Positions 6,379 to 14,588 of a stretch of 16,295 bases of DNA are shown one piece after another. The stretch's first letter is position 1; the number at the start of each line of letters is the position of its first letter. Below the pieces are notes generated by a model that was not told the origin of the DNA, did no database searches, and was given only the letters and a program-made list of their open reading frames with translations. Origin of the DNA: an uncultured Pseudomonadota bacterium (GTDB lineage: Bacteria; Pseudomonadota; Gammaproteobacteria; Burkholderiales; Usitatibacteraceae); assembly GCA_937898635.1 (NCBI GenBank), contig CALEJW010000167.1, positions 1 through 16,295 on the forward strand. Direction: 5' to 3'. The position numbers and the translations under genes were made by a program.

Positions 6379-7716
6379 ATGACGCTCCTCTCGGACCAGT
6401 TGCACCTCACCGCGGACCAGCTGGACGCCTACTGGATGCCCTTCACCGCCAACCGCCAGTTCAAGGCGGCGCCGCGCATGGTGGCCCGGGCCGAGGGCAT
6501 GCACTACTGGACGCCGGAGGGCCGGCGCATCCTCGACGGCTTCGCCGGGCTGTGGTGCTGCAATGCGGGCCACAACCGCAAGCCCATCGTCGAGGCGATC
6601 CAGAAGCAGGCGGCGACCATGGACTACGCGCCCGCCTTCCAGGCGGGCCAGCCGCTCGCCTTCGAGCTCGCCAACCGCATCGTCGAGCTCGCGCCCGAGG
6701 GCATGGACCACGTCTTCTTCTGCAACTCCGGCTCCGAGGCCGTGGACACGGCGCTCAAGATCGCGCTCGCCTGGCACCGCGTGCGCGGCGAGGGCGCCCG
6801 CACGCGCCTCATCGGCCGCGAGCGCGGCTACCACGGCGTGGGCTTCGGCGGCATCTCCGTGGGCGGCATCGTCGCCAACCGGAAGATGTACGGCGCGATG
6901 CTCGCCGGCGTGGACCACCTGCCGCACACCCACTCGCTCGAGCACAACGCCTTCACCCGCGGCGAGCCGCAGTGGGGCGCCCACCTCGCCGACGAGCTCG
7001 AGCGCCTGGTCGCGCTGCACGACGCCTCCACCATCGCCGCGGTGATCGTCGAGCCCATGGCGGGCTCCACGGGCGTGCTCTTCCCGCCGAAGGGCTACCT
7101 CAGGCGCCTGCGCGAGATCACCGCGAAGCACGGCATCCTCCTCATCTTCGACGAGGTGATCACCGCCTTCGGCCGCATGGGCGGCGCCTTCGCCGCGGAC
7201 GTCTACGGCGTGGTCCCCGACATGATCACCTTCGCGAAGGGCGTCACCTCGGGCTCGGTGCCCATGGGCGGCGTGCTCGTCTCCTCCGCCGTCCACGACG
7301 CCTTCATGGTCGGCCCGCCCGGGGCGATCGAGCTCTTCCACGGCTACACCTATTCCGCCCACGTGCTCGCCTGCGCCGCCGGCGTGGCCACGCTCGATCT
7401 CTACCGCGACGAGGACCTCTTCGCCCGCGCGCGGAAGATGGCCCCGGTGCTCGAGGAGGCGCTGCACTCGCTCAAGGGCACGCGCCACGTGATCGACATC
7501 CGCAACGGCGGCCTCGTGGGCGCGGTCGAGCTCGCGCCGCGCGCGGGCGCGCCGGGCGCGCGCACCTACGAGGCCTACGTCGGCTGCTGGGAGAAGGGCG
7601 TGCTGGTGCGCCAGGCCGGGGAGATCCTGTGCCTCGCCCCGGCCCTGATCGTCGAGGAGTCCCACATCGCCGAGATGGTGGACACCATCCGCGCGGTGCT
7701 CGGGCGGATCGACTGA
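6379..7716 (+). CDS. Omega-amino acid:pyruvate aminotransferase (class III, PLP-dependent)
   Basis: This 445-residue protein transfers an amino group from an omega-amino acid such as beta-alanine to pyruvate, giving malonate semialdehyde and alanine. It matches the Pseudomonas omega-amino acid:pyruvate aminotransferase (BauA/OAPT type, about 449 residues) along its length. Recognisable blocks are YWMPFTANRQFK, GLWCCNAGHNR, FCNSGSEAVDTALKIA, RGYHGVGFGG and VIVEPMAGSTGV. Asp258 (IFDEVITAFGR) should contact the PLP nitrogen. Lys287 (TFAKGVTSG) should form the Schiff base. Both lie one residue from the numbering I recall for the P. putida enzyme. The ATG at 6379 gives the standard start. It is followed after 10 bases by a cyclic-nucleotide-binding gene. 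No malonate-semialdehyde dehydrogenase, its usual partner, is nearby. Confidence 0.93.
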   Translation: MTLLSDQLHLTADQLDAYWMPFTANRQFKAAPRMVARAEGMHYWTPEGRRILDGFAGLWCCNAGHNRKPIVEAIQKQAATMDYAPAFQAGQPLAFELANRIVELAPEGMDHVFFCNSGSEAVDTALKIALAWHRVRGEGARTRLIGRERGYHGVGFGGISVGGIVANRKMYGAMLAGVDHLPHTHSLEHNAFTRGEPQWGAHLADELERLVALHDASTIAAVIVEPMAGSTGVLFPPKGYLRRLREITAKHGILLIFDEVITAFGRMGGAFAADVYGVVPDMITFAKGVTSGSVPMGGVLVSSAVHDAFMVGPPGAIELFHGYTYSAHVLACAAGVATLDLYRDEDLFARARKMAPVLEEALHSLKGTRHVIDIRNGGLVGAVELAPRAGAPGARTYEAYVGCWEKGVLVRQAGEILCLAPALIVEESHIAEMVDTIRAVLGRID

Positions 7717-7726
7717 GGCGGGCGCC

Positions 7727-8083
7727 GTGAGCATCCTTTCGCTCCTGCGCGACGACGGCGACACCCGGGACTTCGCCGCCGGCGAGAACATCTTCGTCGA
7801 AGGCGACGAGGGCCGCGTGATGTACGTGGTCCTCGAGGGCACCGTGCGCCTGTCGGTCACCGGCCGGACCCTCGAGAAGGTCTCGAAGGGCGGCGTGTTC
7901 GGGGAGATGGCGCTCATCGACGCCTCCCCGCGCAGCGCCACCGCCACCGCGCTCGCCGGCTGCACGCTGGCGCCGGTCACCGCCCAGCGCTTCAAGTCGC
8001 TGGTGGCGGAGAACCCCGAGTTCGCGCTCGACATCATGCGCGTGATGGCCGCACGCCTGCGGAGCATGGACCGCCGCCTCTAG
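7727..8083 (+). CDS. Stand-alone cyclic-nucleotide-binding domain protein
   Basis: This 118-residue protein is a single cNMP-binding (Crp-type) beta-barrel domain with no DNA-binding helix-turn-helix and no membrane segment. The barrel shows FAAGENIFVEGDEGRVMYVVLEG near 16-38. The phosphate-binding cassette is GGVFGEMALIDASPRSATA at 55-73, with Glu60 and Arg69 in the positions that hold the ribose and phosphate of cAMP. A short helix ending MAARLRSMDRRL follows. It starts with GTG 10 bases after the aminotransferase stop. Its own stop is 1 base before the prenyltransferase ATG, so all three genes are probably one transcript. Without an output domain it presumably acts through a partner protein. 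The nearest candidate is the co-translated prenyltransferase, but that is inference. Confidence 0.88.
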   Translation: MSILSLLRDDGDTRDFAAGENIFVEGDEGRVMYVVLEGTVRLSVTGRTLEKVSKGGVFGEMALIDASPRSATATALAGCTLAPVTAQRFKSLVAENPEFALDIMRVMAARLRSMDRRL

Positions 8084-8084
8084 C

Positions 8085-9035
8085 ATGGGGCGATACGCGG
8101 GCGCGCGGCCCGGCCCCGGCGACCTCCTGAAGATCGTCGACATCCGCACCAAGATCGTGAGCGTCTCCTCGCTCCTCGTGGGCGGCGCCTGGGCGCTCTC
8201 GACCGCGCCGGAGCGCTTCTCGTGGACGCTCGCCGCGCTCATGGCCGCCGCGACCCTCCTCGTGGACATGGGCACGACGGGCTTCAACAGCTACTTCGAC
8301 TTCCTCTCGGGCGTGGACACCCGGGAGACGGACAGGGAGCGCTTCAAGGCCCTCGTGCAGCGCGACATCGACCCCCGCGTCGCCCGGGACCTCTCCTTCG
8401 CGCTCTTCGCCCTGGCGGTGCCGCCCGGCCTCGCGATCGGCGCGCGCGCGGGCTGGGGCGTCGTCGCCGCGGGCGCGCTGTGCATGCTCTTCGGATACCT
8501 CTATTCCGGGGGCCCGCGCCCGATCTCGCGCACGCCGGTGGGCGAGTTCTTCGCCGGCGGGCTCCTCGGGGGCGCGCTCGTCGTGATCGCCGCCTTCGTG
8601 CACACGCAGCGCCTGGACGGCGCGACGCTCCTCGCGGGCCTGCCCTCCTCGCTCCTCGTCGCCGCGATCCTCTCCACGAACAACGCCTGCGACCGCGAGG
8701 GCGACGCCCGCGCGGGGCGGCGCACGCTCGCCATCGTCCTCGGCCCCGCGCGAGCGCACTACCCCGTGGTCGCGCTCGTCGCGCTCGCCCACGCGGCGCC
8801 CGCCCTCCTCGTGGCCGCGCGCGCCCTGCCGCCGCTCGCCCTCGCCCCGGTGGCGGCCTCGGCGCTCCTCGCCTGGCGCCTGCTCGCGGCGATGAAGGTG
8901 CGCGGCTTCTCGCACGCGACCAAGGCGCGCAACATGGGCGCGATCTCCGCCCTCTTCGTCGCGTTCACCGCGGGCCTGCTCGCGGCCATCGCGATCGGCG
9001 CCTTCGCGCCGGCGGCTTTCAGCGCAGGACGATGA
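8085..9035 (+). CDS. UbiA-superfamily prenyltransferase, MenA-like
   Basis: This 316-residue integral membrane protein belongs to the UbiA prenyltransferase superfamily, and its motifs are closest to MenA (1,4-dihydroxy-2-naphthoate prenyltransferase). The first aspartate motif reads NSYFDFLSGVDT (68-79), close to MenA's NDYFD...GxD. The second reads NNACDREGDARAGRRTL (199-215), close to MenA's NNxRDxxxDxxAGKRTL, with Cys202 in place of Arg. GYLYSGGPRPISRTPVGEF (137-155) is also MenA-like. About eight hydrophobic helices are visible. The protein would attach a polyprenyl chain to an aromatic acceptor at the inner membrane. No other menaquinone genes are in the window, so the acceptor is uncertain. 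The start is 1 base after the cNMP-binding gene. The last 17 bases overlap the convergent kinase gene. Confidence 0.88.
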   Translation: MGRYAGARPGPGDLLKIVDIRTKIVSVSSLLVGGAWALSTAPERFSWTLAALMAAATLLVDMGTTGFNSYFDFLSGVDTRETDRERFKALVQRDIDPRVARDLSFALFALAVPPGLAIGARAGWGVVAAGALCMLFGYLYSGGPRPISRTPVGEFFAGGLLGGALVVIAAFVHTQRLDGATLLAGLPSSLLVAAILSTNNACDREGDARAGRRTLAIVLGPARAHYPVVALVALAHAAPALLVAARALPPLALAPVAASALLAWRLLAAMKVRGFSHATKARNMGAISALFVAFTAGLLAAIAIGAFAPAAFSAGR

Positions 9036-10194
9036 ACGCCGCGACGATCGCCGCGGCGAGGTAGCCCGCGACGACCATCGCGAAGGGCAGGTCGAGGCGA
9101 AGCCGCGGGCGGCTCGCCTTCGTCCCGGGCGGCACCGTGAAGCCCGCCCGCGAGCGCGTGGCGTCGGCGTCGACGGGCAGCACCGCGAGCCGCGCAAGGC
9201 CCTCGACGCAGTCGAAGCGCGGCGACGGGCGAAGCTCCACGACCTCGTCGCCGTGGTCGAGGCTCGGCGCGCCCGCGGGCACGGGGTCGTGCCCCGGAAC
9301 CGTCGCCTCGGCGCCGGACTCGGCCCTCTCGCGCACCTTCGCCTCCGCCGCGAGCACGTCGGGGATCGCGTCGCGCAGGTCGGAGGCGAACTCCGCGGCG
9401 CTGCCGTAGCGCTCGTCGGGGCTCTTCTTGAGCGCGCGCGCGATGATGTAGTCGAGCACCGAGGGGAGGTTGCGGTTCACGTGGCTGGGGGGCACGGCCG
9501 CCCCGTTCACCACCTGGAACATGAGCTGCGTGATGTCGTCGCCCGCGAAGGGCGTCACGCCCGTGAGCATCTCGTAGAGCACCACGCCCAGCGAGAAGAT
9601 GTCCGCGCGGTGGTCGAAGGGCTCCCCCGAGACCTGCTCGGGCGACATGTAGCGCGGCGAGCCGAGCAGCATCCCCGTCGCGGTCTTCACGTCCGGGTCG
9701 CGCAGCCGGGCGATGCCGAAGTCCATGATCTTCACGCGCCCGTCGGCGAGCACCATGACGTTGCCGGGCTTCACGTCGCGGTGGATCACCCCGCGCTCGT
9801 GGGCGAAGGCGAGCGCCTCGGCCACCCGCGCGGCGATCTCGACCGCCTCCGAGGGGGCGAGCGAGCCGCCGCGGATGAGATCCCGCAGCTCCCGCCCGTC
9901 GAGGAGCTCCATCGCGATGAAGGCGATGTCGCCCTCGCGGCCCACGTCGTAGATCGTGATGATCGACGGGTGGGCGATGCCGCCCGCGGCGCGCGCCTCC
10001 TGCAGGAAGCGCGCCTCGAAGTGCTCGCGCTCCTCGACGGTGCCCGTGAGCGTGATCGTCTTGATCGCCACCGCGCGGCCGAGCGCCGGGTCCTCGGCGC
10101 GATAGACCACGCCCATGGCCCCGCGCCCGAGCTCGCCCAGGACGCGGAAGCGGCCGAACTGCTGCGGGGAGGCTTCCGGCTTCGTGTCGCTCAT
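9019..10194 (-). CDS. Membrane tail-anchored Ser/Thr protein kinase (Hanks type)
   Basis: This 391-residue protein has a complete bacterial Ser/Thr kinase domain at about 16-280. The glycine-rich loop is GELGRGAMGVVY (20-31). Catalytic Lys45 is in VAIKT, HRDVKPGN is at 138-145 with Asp140, DFG is at 158-160, and SPEQ closes the activation segment. A polar linker of about 90 residues is rich in Ala, Glu and Pro. It leads to a single hydrophobic helix near 370-388, ending LRLDLPFAMVVAGYLAAAIV, then AAFIVLR. The kinase domain therefore stays in the cytosol and almost nothing lies outside the membrane, so external sensing must come from a partner. The start is the ATG at 10194, preceded by the PEGA protein stop with a 2-base gap. 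The alternative of reading further upstream in this frame gives only low-quality sequence. Its 3' end overlaps the prenyltransferase by 17 bases. Confidence 0.94.
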   Translation of the reverse strand: MSDTKPEASPQQFGRFRVLGELGRGAMGVVYRAEDPALGRAVAIKTITLTGTVEEREHFEARFLQEARAAGGIAHPSIITIYDVGREGDIAFIAMELLDGRELRDLIRGGSLAPSEAVEIAARVAEALAFAHERGVIHRDVKPGNVMVLADGRVKIMDFGIARLRDPDVKTATGMLLGSPRYMSPEQVSGEPFDHRADIFSLGVVLYEMLTGVTPFAGDDITQLMFQVVNGAAVPPSHVNRNLPSVLDYIIARALKKSPDERYGSAAEFASDLRDAIPDVLAAEAKVRERAESGAEATVPGHDPVPAGAPSLDHGDEVVELRPSPRFDCVEGLARLAVLPVDADATRSRAGFTVPPGTKASRPRLRLDLPFAMVVAGYLAAAIVAAFIVLR

Positions 10195-10196
10195 GG

Positions 10197-11081
10197 TCAG
10201 AACCCCAGGCTGCGGCGCAGGTCGCGCCAGAGGCTGGCCGGCGTCGTGGCCGGGCGCTCGCCCGCGAAGGTGTGGGTGACGGTCATGCGCTCGCCCGGCT
10301 CCAGGCTCACCCTCACGTCGAAGGGCGGCGCGTTGCCATGGCGGACCTGGATGTGGTGCCGCCCCGGGGGCAGCTCCACTTCCCGGAGCGGGGGCGTGCG
10401 CCCGTGCGTGAAGCCGTCGATCACCACGTCGCCGCGGGGCTTGATCTCGAACTCCACGACGGCGGGGCGCGGCGGGAAGTAGCGCCGGTTCACTTCGCGT
10501 CCCGCGAGGCCGAGGAGCAGGATCGCGAGGATGCCGGCGAGCGCGTACGCGGCGAGGCGGTTGCGGCGCGCCACGCGGCGCTGCGGCTCCGGCGTGTAGA
10601 AGGCGTGCAGGCGCACGCGCGCGTCCGTGAACTCCCCGGCCGGCGCGAGTTCGGCCGCGCGGTCCGGGCGGGTGACCTCCAGCATCTTCGCGAAGGGGGC
10701 GGTGACGAGGAGGCGCTCGCCGGTGGCGAAGCCCGCCGCGGTGGCGGCCGCCGAGAGCCCGTCGCCGAAGACGAGCCCGCCCGCGTCGCGCGCGGTGACG
10801 GCGATGGGGCCGTGGTTCACGCCGACCTGCGGCGGCTCGTCGCCCGCGCGCAGGGACTGGGCGAGGTCGAGCGCGCGCGCGGGCTCGCCGAAGAGCACGA
10901 GGGCGAGGCCGTCGGTCGCGTCGAGCACGATCCAGTCGGCCGGCGCGATGCCCGCGATCGCCGCGCGCACGCGCGCCTCCAGGCGGTCCTTGAGCGCCGC
11001 CTGCTCGGCGACGGAATGCTCGCCGAAGCGCGGGATCCTCAAGAACGCGATGTTCGCGAAGACGGGCGAAGGTGTGCGCAC
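10197..11081 (-). CDS. Membrane protein with degenerate class III cyclase-like domain and C-terminal PEGA domain
   Basis: This 294-residue protein is translated just ahead of the kinase (2-base gap), so the two are very likely functional partners. Residues about 6-165 resemble a class III nucleotide cyclase: ATDGLALVLFGEPARAL, VGVNHGPIAV and GDGLSAAATAAGFATGERLLVT. Key residues are missing. The first metal-binding Asp (vDIxGFT in true cyclases) falls at FLRIPRF, and the Asn and Arg of the VNxAAR motif are replaced. Asp57 remains. A basic stretch (QRRVARRNR) precedes a single membrane helix at about 176-194. After it comes a PEGA-type beta domain (about 205-270) with RTPPLREVELPPGRHHIQVR. A GTG at 11081 is used as the start; no better ATG is nearby. 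The protein probably carries signals across the membrane rather than making a nucleotide. Confidence 0.8.
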   Translation of the reverse strand: MRTPSPVFANIAFLRIPRFGEHSVAEQAALKDRLEARVRAAIAGIAPADWIVLDATDGLALVLFGEPARALDLAQSLRAGDEPPQVGVNHGPIAVTARDAGGLVFGDGLSAAATAAGFATGERLLVTAPFAKMLEVTRPDRAAELAPAGEFTDARVRLHAFYTPEPQRRVARRNRLAAYALAGILAILLLGLAGREVNRRYFPPRPAVVEFEIKPRGDVVIDGFTHGRTPPLREVELPPGRHHIQVRHGNAPPFDVRVSLEPGERMTVTHTFAGERPATTPASLWRDLRRSLGF

Positions 11082-11109
11082 GGGGCGTGAGGCCGTTGGT
11101 TTGACGCGT

Positions 11110-11115
11110 ATTGTA
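11110..11115 (-). promoter_or_regulatory. Candidate -10 element (TACAAT) for the PEGA-kinase pair
   Basis: On the - strand TACAAT matches the -10 consensus in five of six positions. It lies about 30 bases before the GTG start of the PEGA protein and is the only AT-rich spot in the 87-base gap after ettA. No good -35 element is visible. If real, the signalling pair would be transcribed independently of ettA. Confidence 0.35.
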
Positions 11116-11168
11116 GTCGCGGGCAGGCGCCCCGGCCTCCCCCGCGCCCCGCGGGCCCGGCGCGCGGG

Positions 11169-12833
<1,665 letters not shown>

Positions 12834-12876
12834 GGCGAATCTTTCCGGCGGGAATTGCGTACTGGCGAAGCCCGCT

Positions 12877-12882
12877 ATTCTA
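12877..12882 (-). promoter_or_regulatory. Candidate -10 element (TAGAAT) for ettA
   Basis: On the - strand TAGAAT, within GGTTAGAATAGCGG, matches the -10 consensus in five of six positions and lies 43 bases before the ettA start. It is the only AT-rich site on this side of the gap. The -35 region is not recognisable. Confidence 0.4.
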
Positions 12883-12944
12883 ACCGACGGGACCTCCCCC
12901 GAGCGAATCGCGCGGCCGCGGCGGCCCGAGATCGCGTGAAAATT

Positions 12945-12958
12945 GCCGGGAACCCGGC
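12945..12958 (+). repeat. Inverted repeat (hairpin) 1: GCCGG-GAAC-CCGGC
   Basis: A perfect 5-bp stem encloses a GAAC loop. It is the first of four closely spaced hairpins upstream of the zinc-ribbon gene. A GGA triplet sits at the 5' side of the loop. Confidence 0.5.
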
Positions 12959-12983
12959 CCGCGCGCCCGCTGTCCAACTGTTC

Positions 12984-13002
12984 GGCCGTGCGAACCACGG
13001 CC
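12984..13002 (+). repeat. Inverted repeat (hairpin) 2: 7-bp stem with CGAAC loop
   Basis: GGCCGTG at 12984-12990 pairs perfectly with CACGGCC at 12996-13002 around a CGAAC loop. The loop repeats the GAAC seen in hairpins 1 and 3. Confidence 0.55.
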
Positions 13003-13012
13003 TCGTCGCCAC

Positions 13013-13028
13013 GGGCAGGAACCTGCCC
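13013..13028 (+). repeat. Inverted repeat (hairpin) 3: 6-bp stem with GAAC loop
   Basis: GGGCAG pairs with CTGCCC around a GAAC loop, again with GGA at the loop's 5' edge. The sequence is nearly a full 16-base palindrome, so a DNA-level protein site is also possible. Confidence 0.5.
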
Positions 13029-13041
13029 CCTCGGCGGCACG

Positions 13042-13065
13042 CCGGTCCGCGCACGCGCGGGCCGG
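13042..13065 (+). repeat. Inverted repeat (hairpin) 4: 10-bp stem with CACG loop
   Basis: CCGGTCCGCG at 13042-13051 pairs with CGCGGGCCGG at 13056-13065, with one G-U pair in RNA, around a 4-base CACG loop. It is the most stable-looking structure in the gap. No T tract follows, so it does not look like a standard intrinsic terminator. Confidence 0.55.
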
Positions 13066-13118
13066 GGCGGAAGCGAAGAGCGCCCGCCGAACGACACCCC
13101 AGCCCGCTCACCCACGCG

Positions 13119-13125
13119 AAAGGAG
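13119..13125 (+). promoter_or_regulatory. Strong ribosome binding site (AAAGGAG) for the zinc-ribbon gene
   Basis: AAAGGAG lies 8 bases before the ATG at 13134, which fixes the start inside a long open frame that extends upstream without real coding quality. Confidence 0.8.
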
Positions 13126-13133
13126 TCGCTCCC

Positions 13134-13748
13134 ATGAAGAACGCCGATCCCCGAACCCCGGGCCTCGCCCGGCCCGGCACGCGAAACCCGATCCGCAGGC
13201 CCCGCTCCGAGGCCGACGCGCGCGCGCTCGCGCGCATCCGCACCGCCGCCGCCGTGGTGCGCCACCGCCAGGAGGCGCTCTACGACCGCCTCGCGGACCG
13301 CTTCCGCCTCGCCTTCGAGCAGGGCGCGGACCGCAGCCGCGAGGCGATGGCGGTCGCGGCGGAAAAGGCCCGGGAGCAGCTCACGCAGGCCGGCGCGCTC
13401 ACGAAGCCGCAGGGCGAGAGGCTCAAGGTCCTGCTGCTTCGCGATCTCGACCGCACCGCGGCGGAGTACCTCACGCGCCACCGCGTCGCGGCGGAGCAGC
13501 TGCAGCGCGCCGAGCCCGAATCCGGGGCCCTGACCGCGCTCGCGATCGTGCTCGAGTCGGCGGGCGAGGAAGTCCTTCGCGCCTTCGGCGAGCACGCCGA
13601 CGCCGCGCTCGCCTACCGGACGGGCGAGGTGATCAGCGCGGGGATGCTCACCTGCGACAGCTGCGGCACGGCGATGCGCTTCCGCCAGACCGGGACGGTG
13701 CCCCCCTGCCCGACCTGCGCGAAGACGCATTTCCGCAAGGACTTCTAG
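13134..13748 (+). CDS. YbeL-like zinc-ribbon protein (DUF1451 type)
   Basis: This 204-residue protein ends in a zinc ribbon like that of E. coli YbeL (DUF1451 family). Its block TGEVISAGMLTCDSCG...PPCPTCAKTHFRKDF matches YbeL's GEVVGLGNLVCEKC...LCPKCGHDQFQRRPF as I recall it. Cys174, Cys177, Cys192 and Cys195 should bind one zinc. The centre (about 45-125) is helical and highly charged, with patterns like REAMAVAAEKAREQLTQAGALT that suit YbeL's helical N-terminus. An extra basic N-terminal stretch of about 25 residues is rich in Arg and Pro. The function of the family is not established. The start is supported by a strong ribosome binding site. It is divergent from ettA and is followed by a GC-rich hairpin. 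Confidence 0.85.
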   Translation: MKNADPRTPGLARPGTRNPIRRPRSEADARALARIRTAAAVVRHRQEALYDRLADRFRLAFEQGADRSREAMAVAAEKAREQLTQAGALTKPQGERLKVLLLRDLDRTAAEYLTRHRVAAEQLQRAEPESGALTALAIVLESAGEEVLRAFGEHADAALAYRTGEVISAGMLTCDSCGTAMRFRQTGTVPPCPTCAKTHFRKDF

Positions 13749-13757
13749 CGGGCGTCG

Positions 13758-13781
13758 CGCGGCCGGCGGGCCGCCGGCGCG
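13758..13781 (+). terminator. GC-rich hairpin just after the zinc-ribbon gene, possible terminator
   Basis: GCCGGCG at 13762-13768 pairs perfectly with CGCCGGC at 13772-13778 around a 3-base loop. Three more pairs extend the stem beyond a single bulged G. It begins 9 bases after the stop codon. No T tract follows, so it may only pause polymerase or protect the mRNA end. Confidence 0.3.
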
Positions 13782-13786
13782 GCGGG

Positions 13787-13795
13787 TGCTATCCT
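13787..13795 (+). promoter_or_regulatory. Candidate extended -10 (TGCTATCCT) for the GNAT-amidohydrolase pair
   Basis: TG at 13787-13788 followed by TATCCT at 13790-13795 resembles an extended -10 element (four of six core matches). It would put the transcript start near 13802 and leave a leader of about 43 bases. A 6-bp stem (CGCCTG/CAGGCG, 13802-13818) lies at the start of that leader. Confidence 0.35.
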
Positions 13796-13844
13796 CGGAA
13801 TCGCCTGCGTGACAGGCGCACGTTCCCCCGACGAGGATCCCCAC

Positions 13845-14588
13845 ATGTCCCGCCCCGACGAGAACCCGACGGACGCCTCGCGCCCCGGCGCCACCATCGC
13901 CGACGTCTGGCGATCGGGCCCGCCCACGGCCTCCGCGCCCATCACGGTCCGGCAGACGCGCCCCGAGGATTTCGCGGCGGTGCGGGAGCTGCAGCGCGCG
14001 GCCTACCCCGCGATCGAGCCCTGGTCGGACGAGCAGTTCGCCTCCCAGGTGCGCATCTTTCCCGAGGGCCAGATGGTCGCGGAGCACAACGGCGTCGTGA
14101 TCGGCGCCTCGGCCTCGCTCGTCGTCGCCTGGGACGACTACGGCGTGGACCACACCTGGAACGGCATCACCGGCGGCGGCTTCTTCACCACCCACGACCC
14201 CGCGGGGCGCACGCTCTACGGCGCGGAGGTGGTGGTGAACGCGAAGCGCCGCGGCCACGGCATCGGCCGCACGCTCTACAAGGCGCGCCGCCGGCTCTGC
14301 GAGCGCCTGAACCTCAGGCGCATCATCGCCGCCGGCCGCCTGCCGGGCTACCGCGAGGTGAAGGACGTGATGTCGCCCGAGCTCTACGCCATGCGCGTGG
14401 TCTGGGGCGACATTCCCGACCCGGTGCTGCGCTTCCAGATGTCGCAGGGCTTCCACTACTGCGGCGTGATCCACAACTACCTGCCCGAGGACGGGCCGTC
14501 GTGCGGAAACGCCGCGCTCATCGTCTGGCTCAACCCGCGCTACGCCCCGCCGCGGCCGGTCGCGAAGGCGCGAAGGAGGTCGGCATGA
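13845..14588 (+). CDS. GNAT family N-acetyltransferase, N-terminal half of a YhcX-like pair
   Basis: This 247-residue protein is a GNAT acetyltransferase (acetyl-CoA-dependent). Its core starts at ITVRQTRPEDFAAVRELQRAAYP. The acetyl-CoA loop is RRGHGIG (135-141), preceded by LYGAEVVVNAKR. The C-terminal part, ending YLPEDGPSCGNAALIVWLNP, resembles the GNAT half of fused GNAT/carbon-nitrogen hydrolase proteins such as B. subtilis YhcX. Here the hydrolase is a separate gene that begins inside this stop codon (ATGA). I use the ATG at 13845, which has GAGGA about 9 bases upstream. A GTG at 13809 is in frame but lies in the loop of a leader hairpin. The substrate is unknown. Confidence 0.88.
   Translation: MSRPDENPTDASRPGATIADVWRSGPPTASAPITVRQTRPEDFAAVRELQRAAYPAIEPWSDEQFASQVRIFPEGQMVAEHNGVVIGASASLVVAWDDYGVDHTWNGITGGGFFTTHDPAGRTLYGAEVVVNAKRRGHGIGRTLYKARRRLCERLNLRRIIAAGRLPGYREVKDVMSPELYAMRVVWGDIPDPVLRFQMSQGFHYCGVIHNYLPEDGPSCGNAALIVWLNPRYAPPRPVAKARRRSA
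14573..14580 (+). promoter_or_regulatory. Near-perfect Shine-Dalgarno (AAGGAGGT) inside the GNAT gene, for the amidohydrolase
   Basis: AAGGAGGT is close to a perfect complement of the 16S rRNA 3' end and lies 4 bases before the ATG at 14585. It sits within the last codons of the GNAT gene and shows that the hydrolase is translated separately, not as a fused C-terminal domain. Confidence 0.85.

Larger units (their letters stand above)
12834..13133. other. 300-base divergent intergenic region between ettA and the zinc-ribbon gene
   Basis: No coding frame here has the quality of a gene. The ettA side holds a -10-like element. The zinc-ribbon side holds four consecutive inverted repeats between 12945 and 13065 and then a strong ribosome binding site. 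An A-rich spot (GTGAAAATTG near 12936-12945) could mark a + strand promoter, but no clear -10/-35 pair is seen. The inverted repeats are listed separately. Confidence 0.5.

Noticed and set aside
13809..13844. GTG at 13809 as an earlier start for the GNAT gene
   Set aside because: It lies in the loop of a leader hairpin, has no Shine-Dalgarno sequence and adds only 12 non-conserved residues. The ATG at 13845 has GAGGA upstream.
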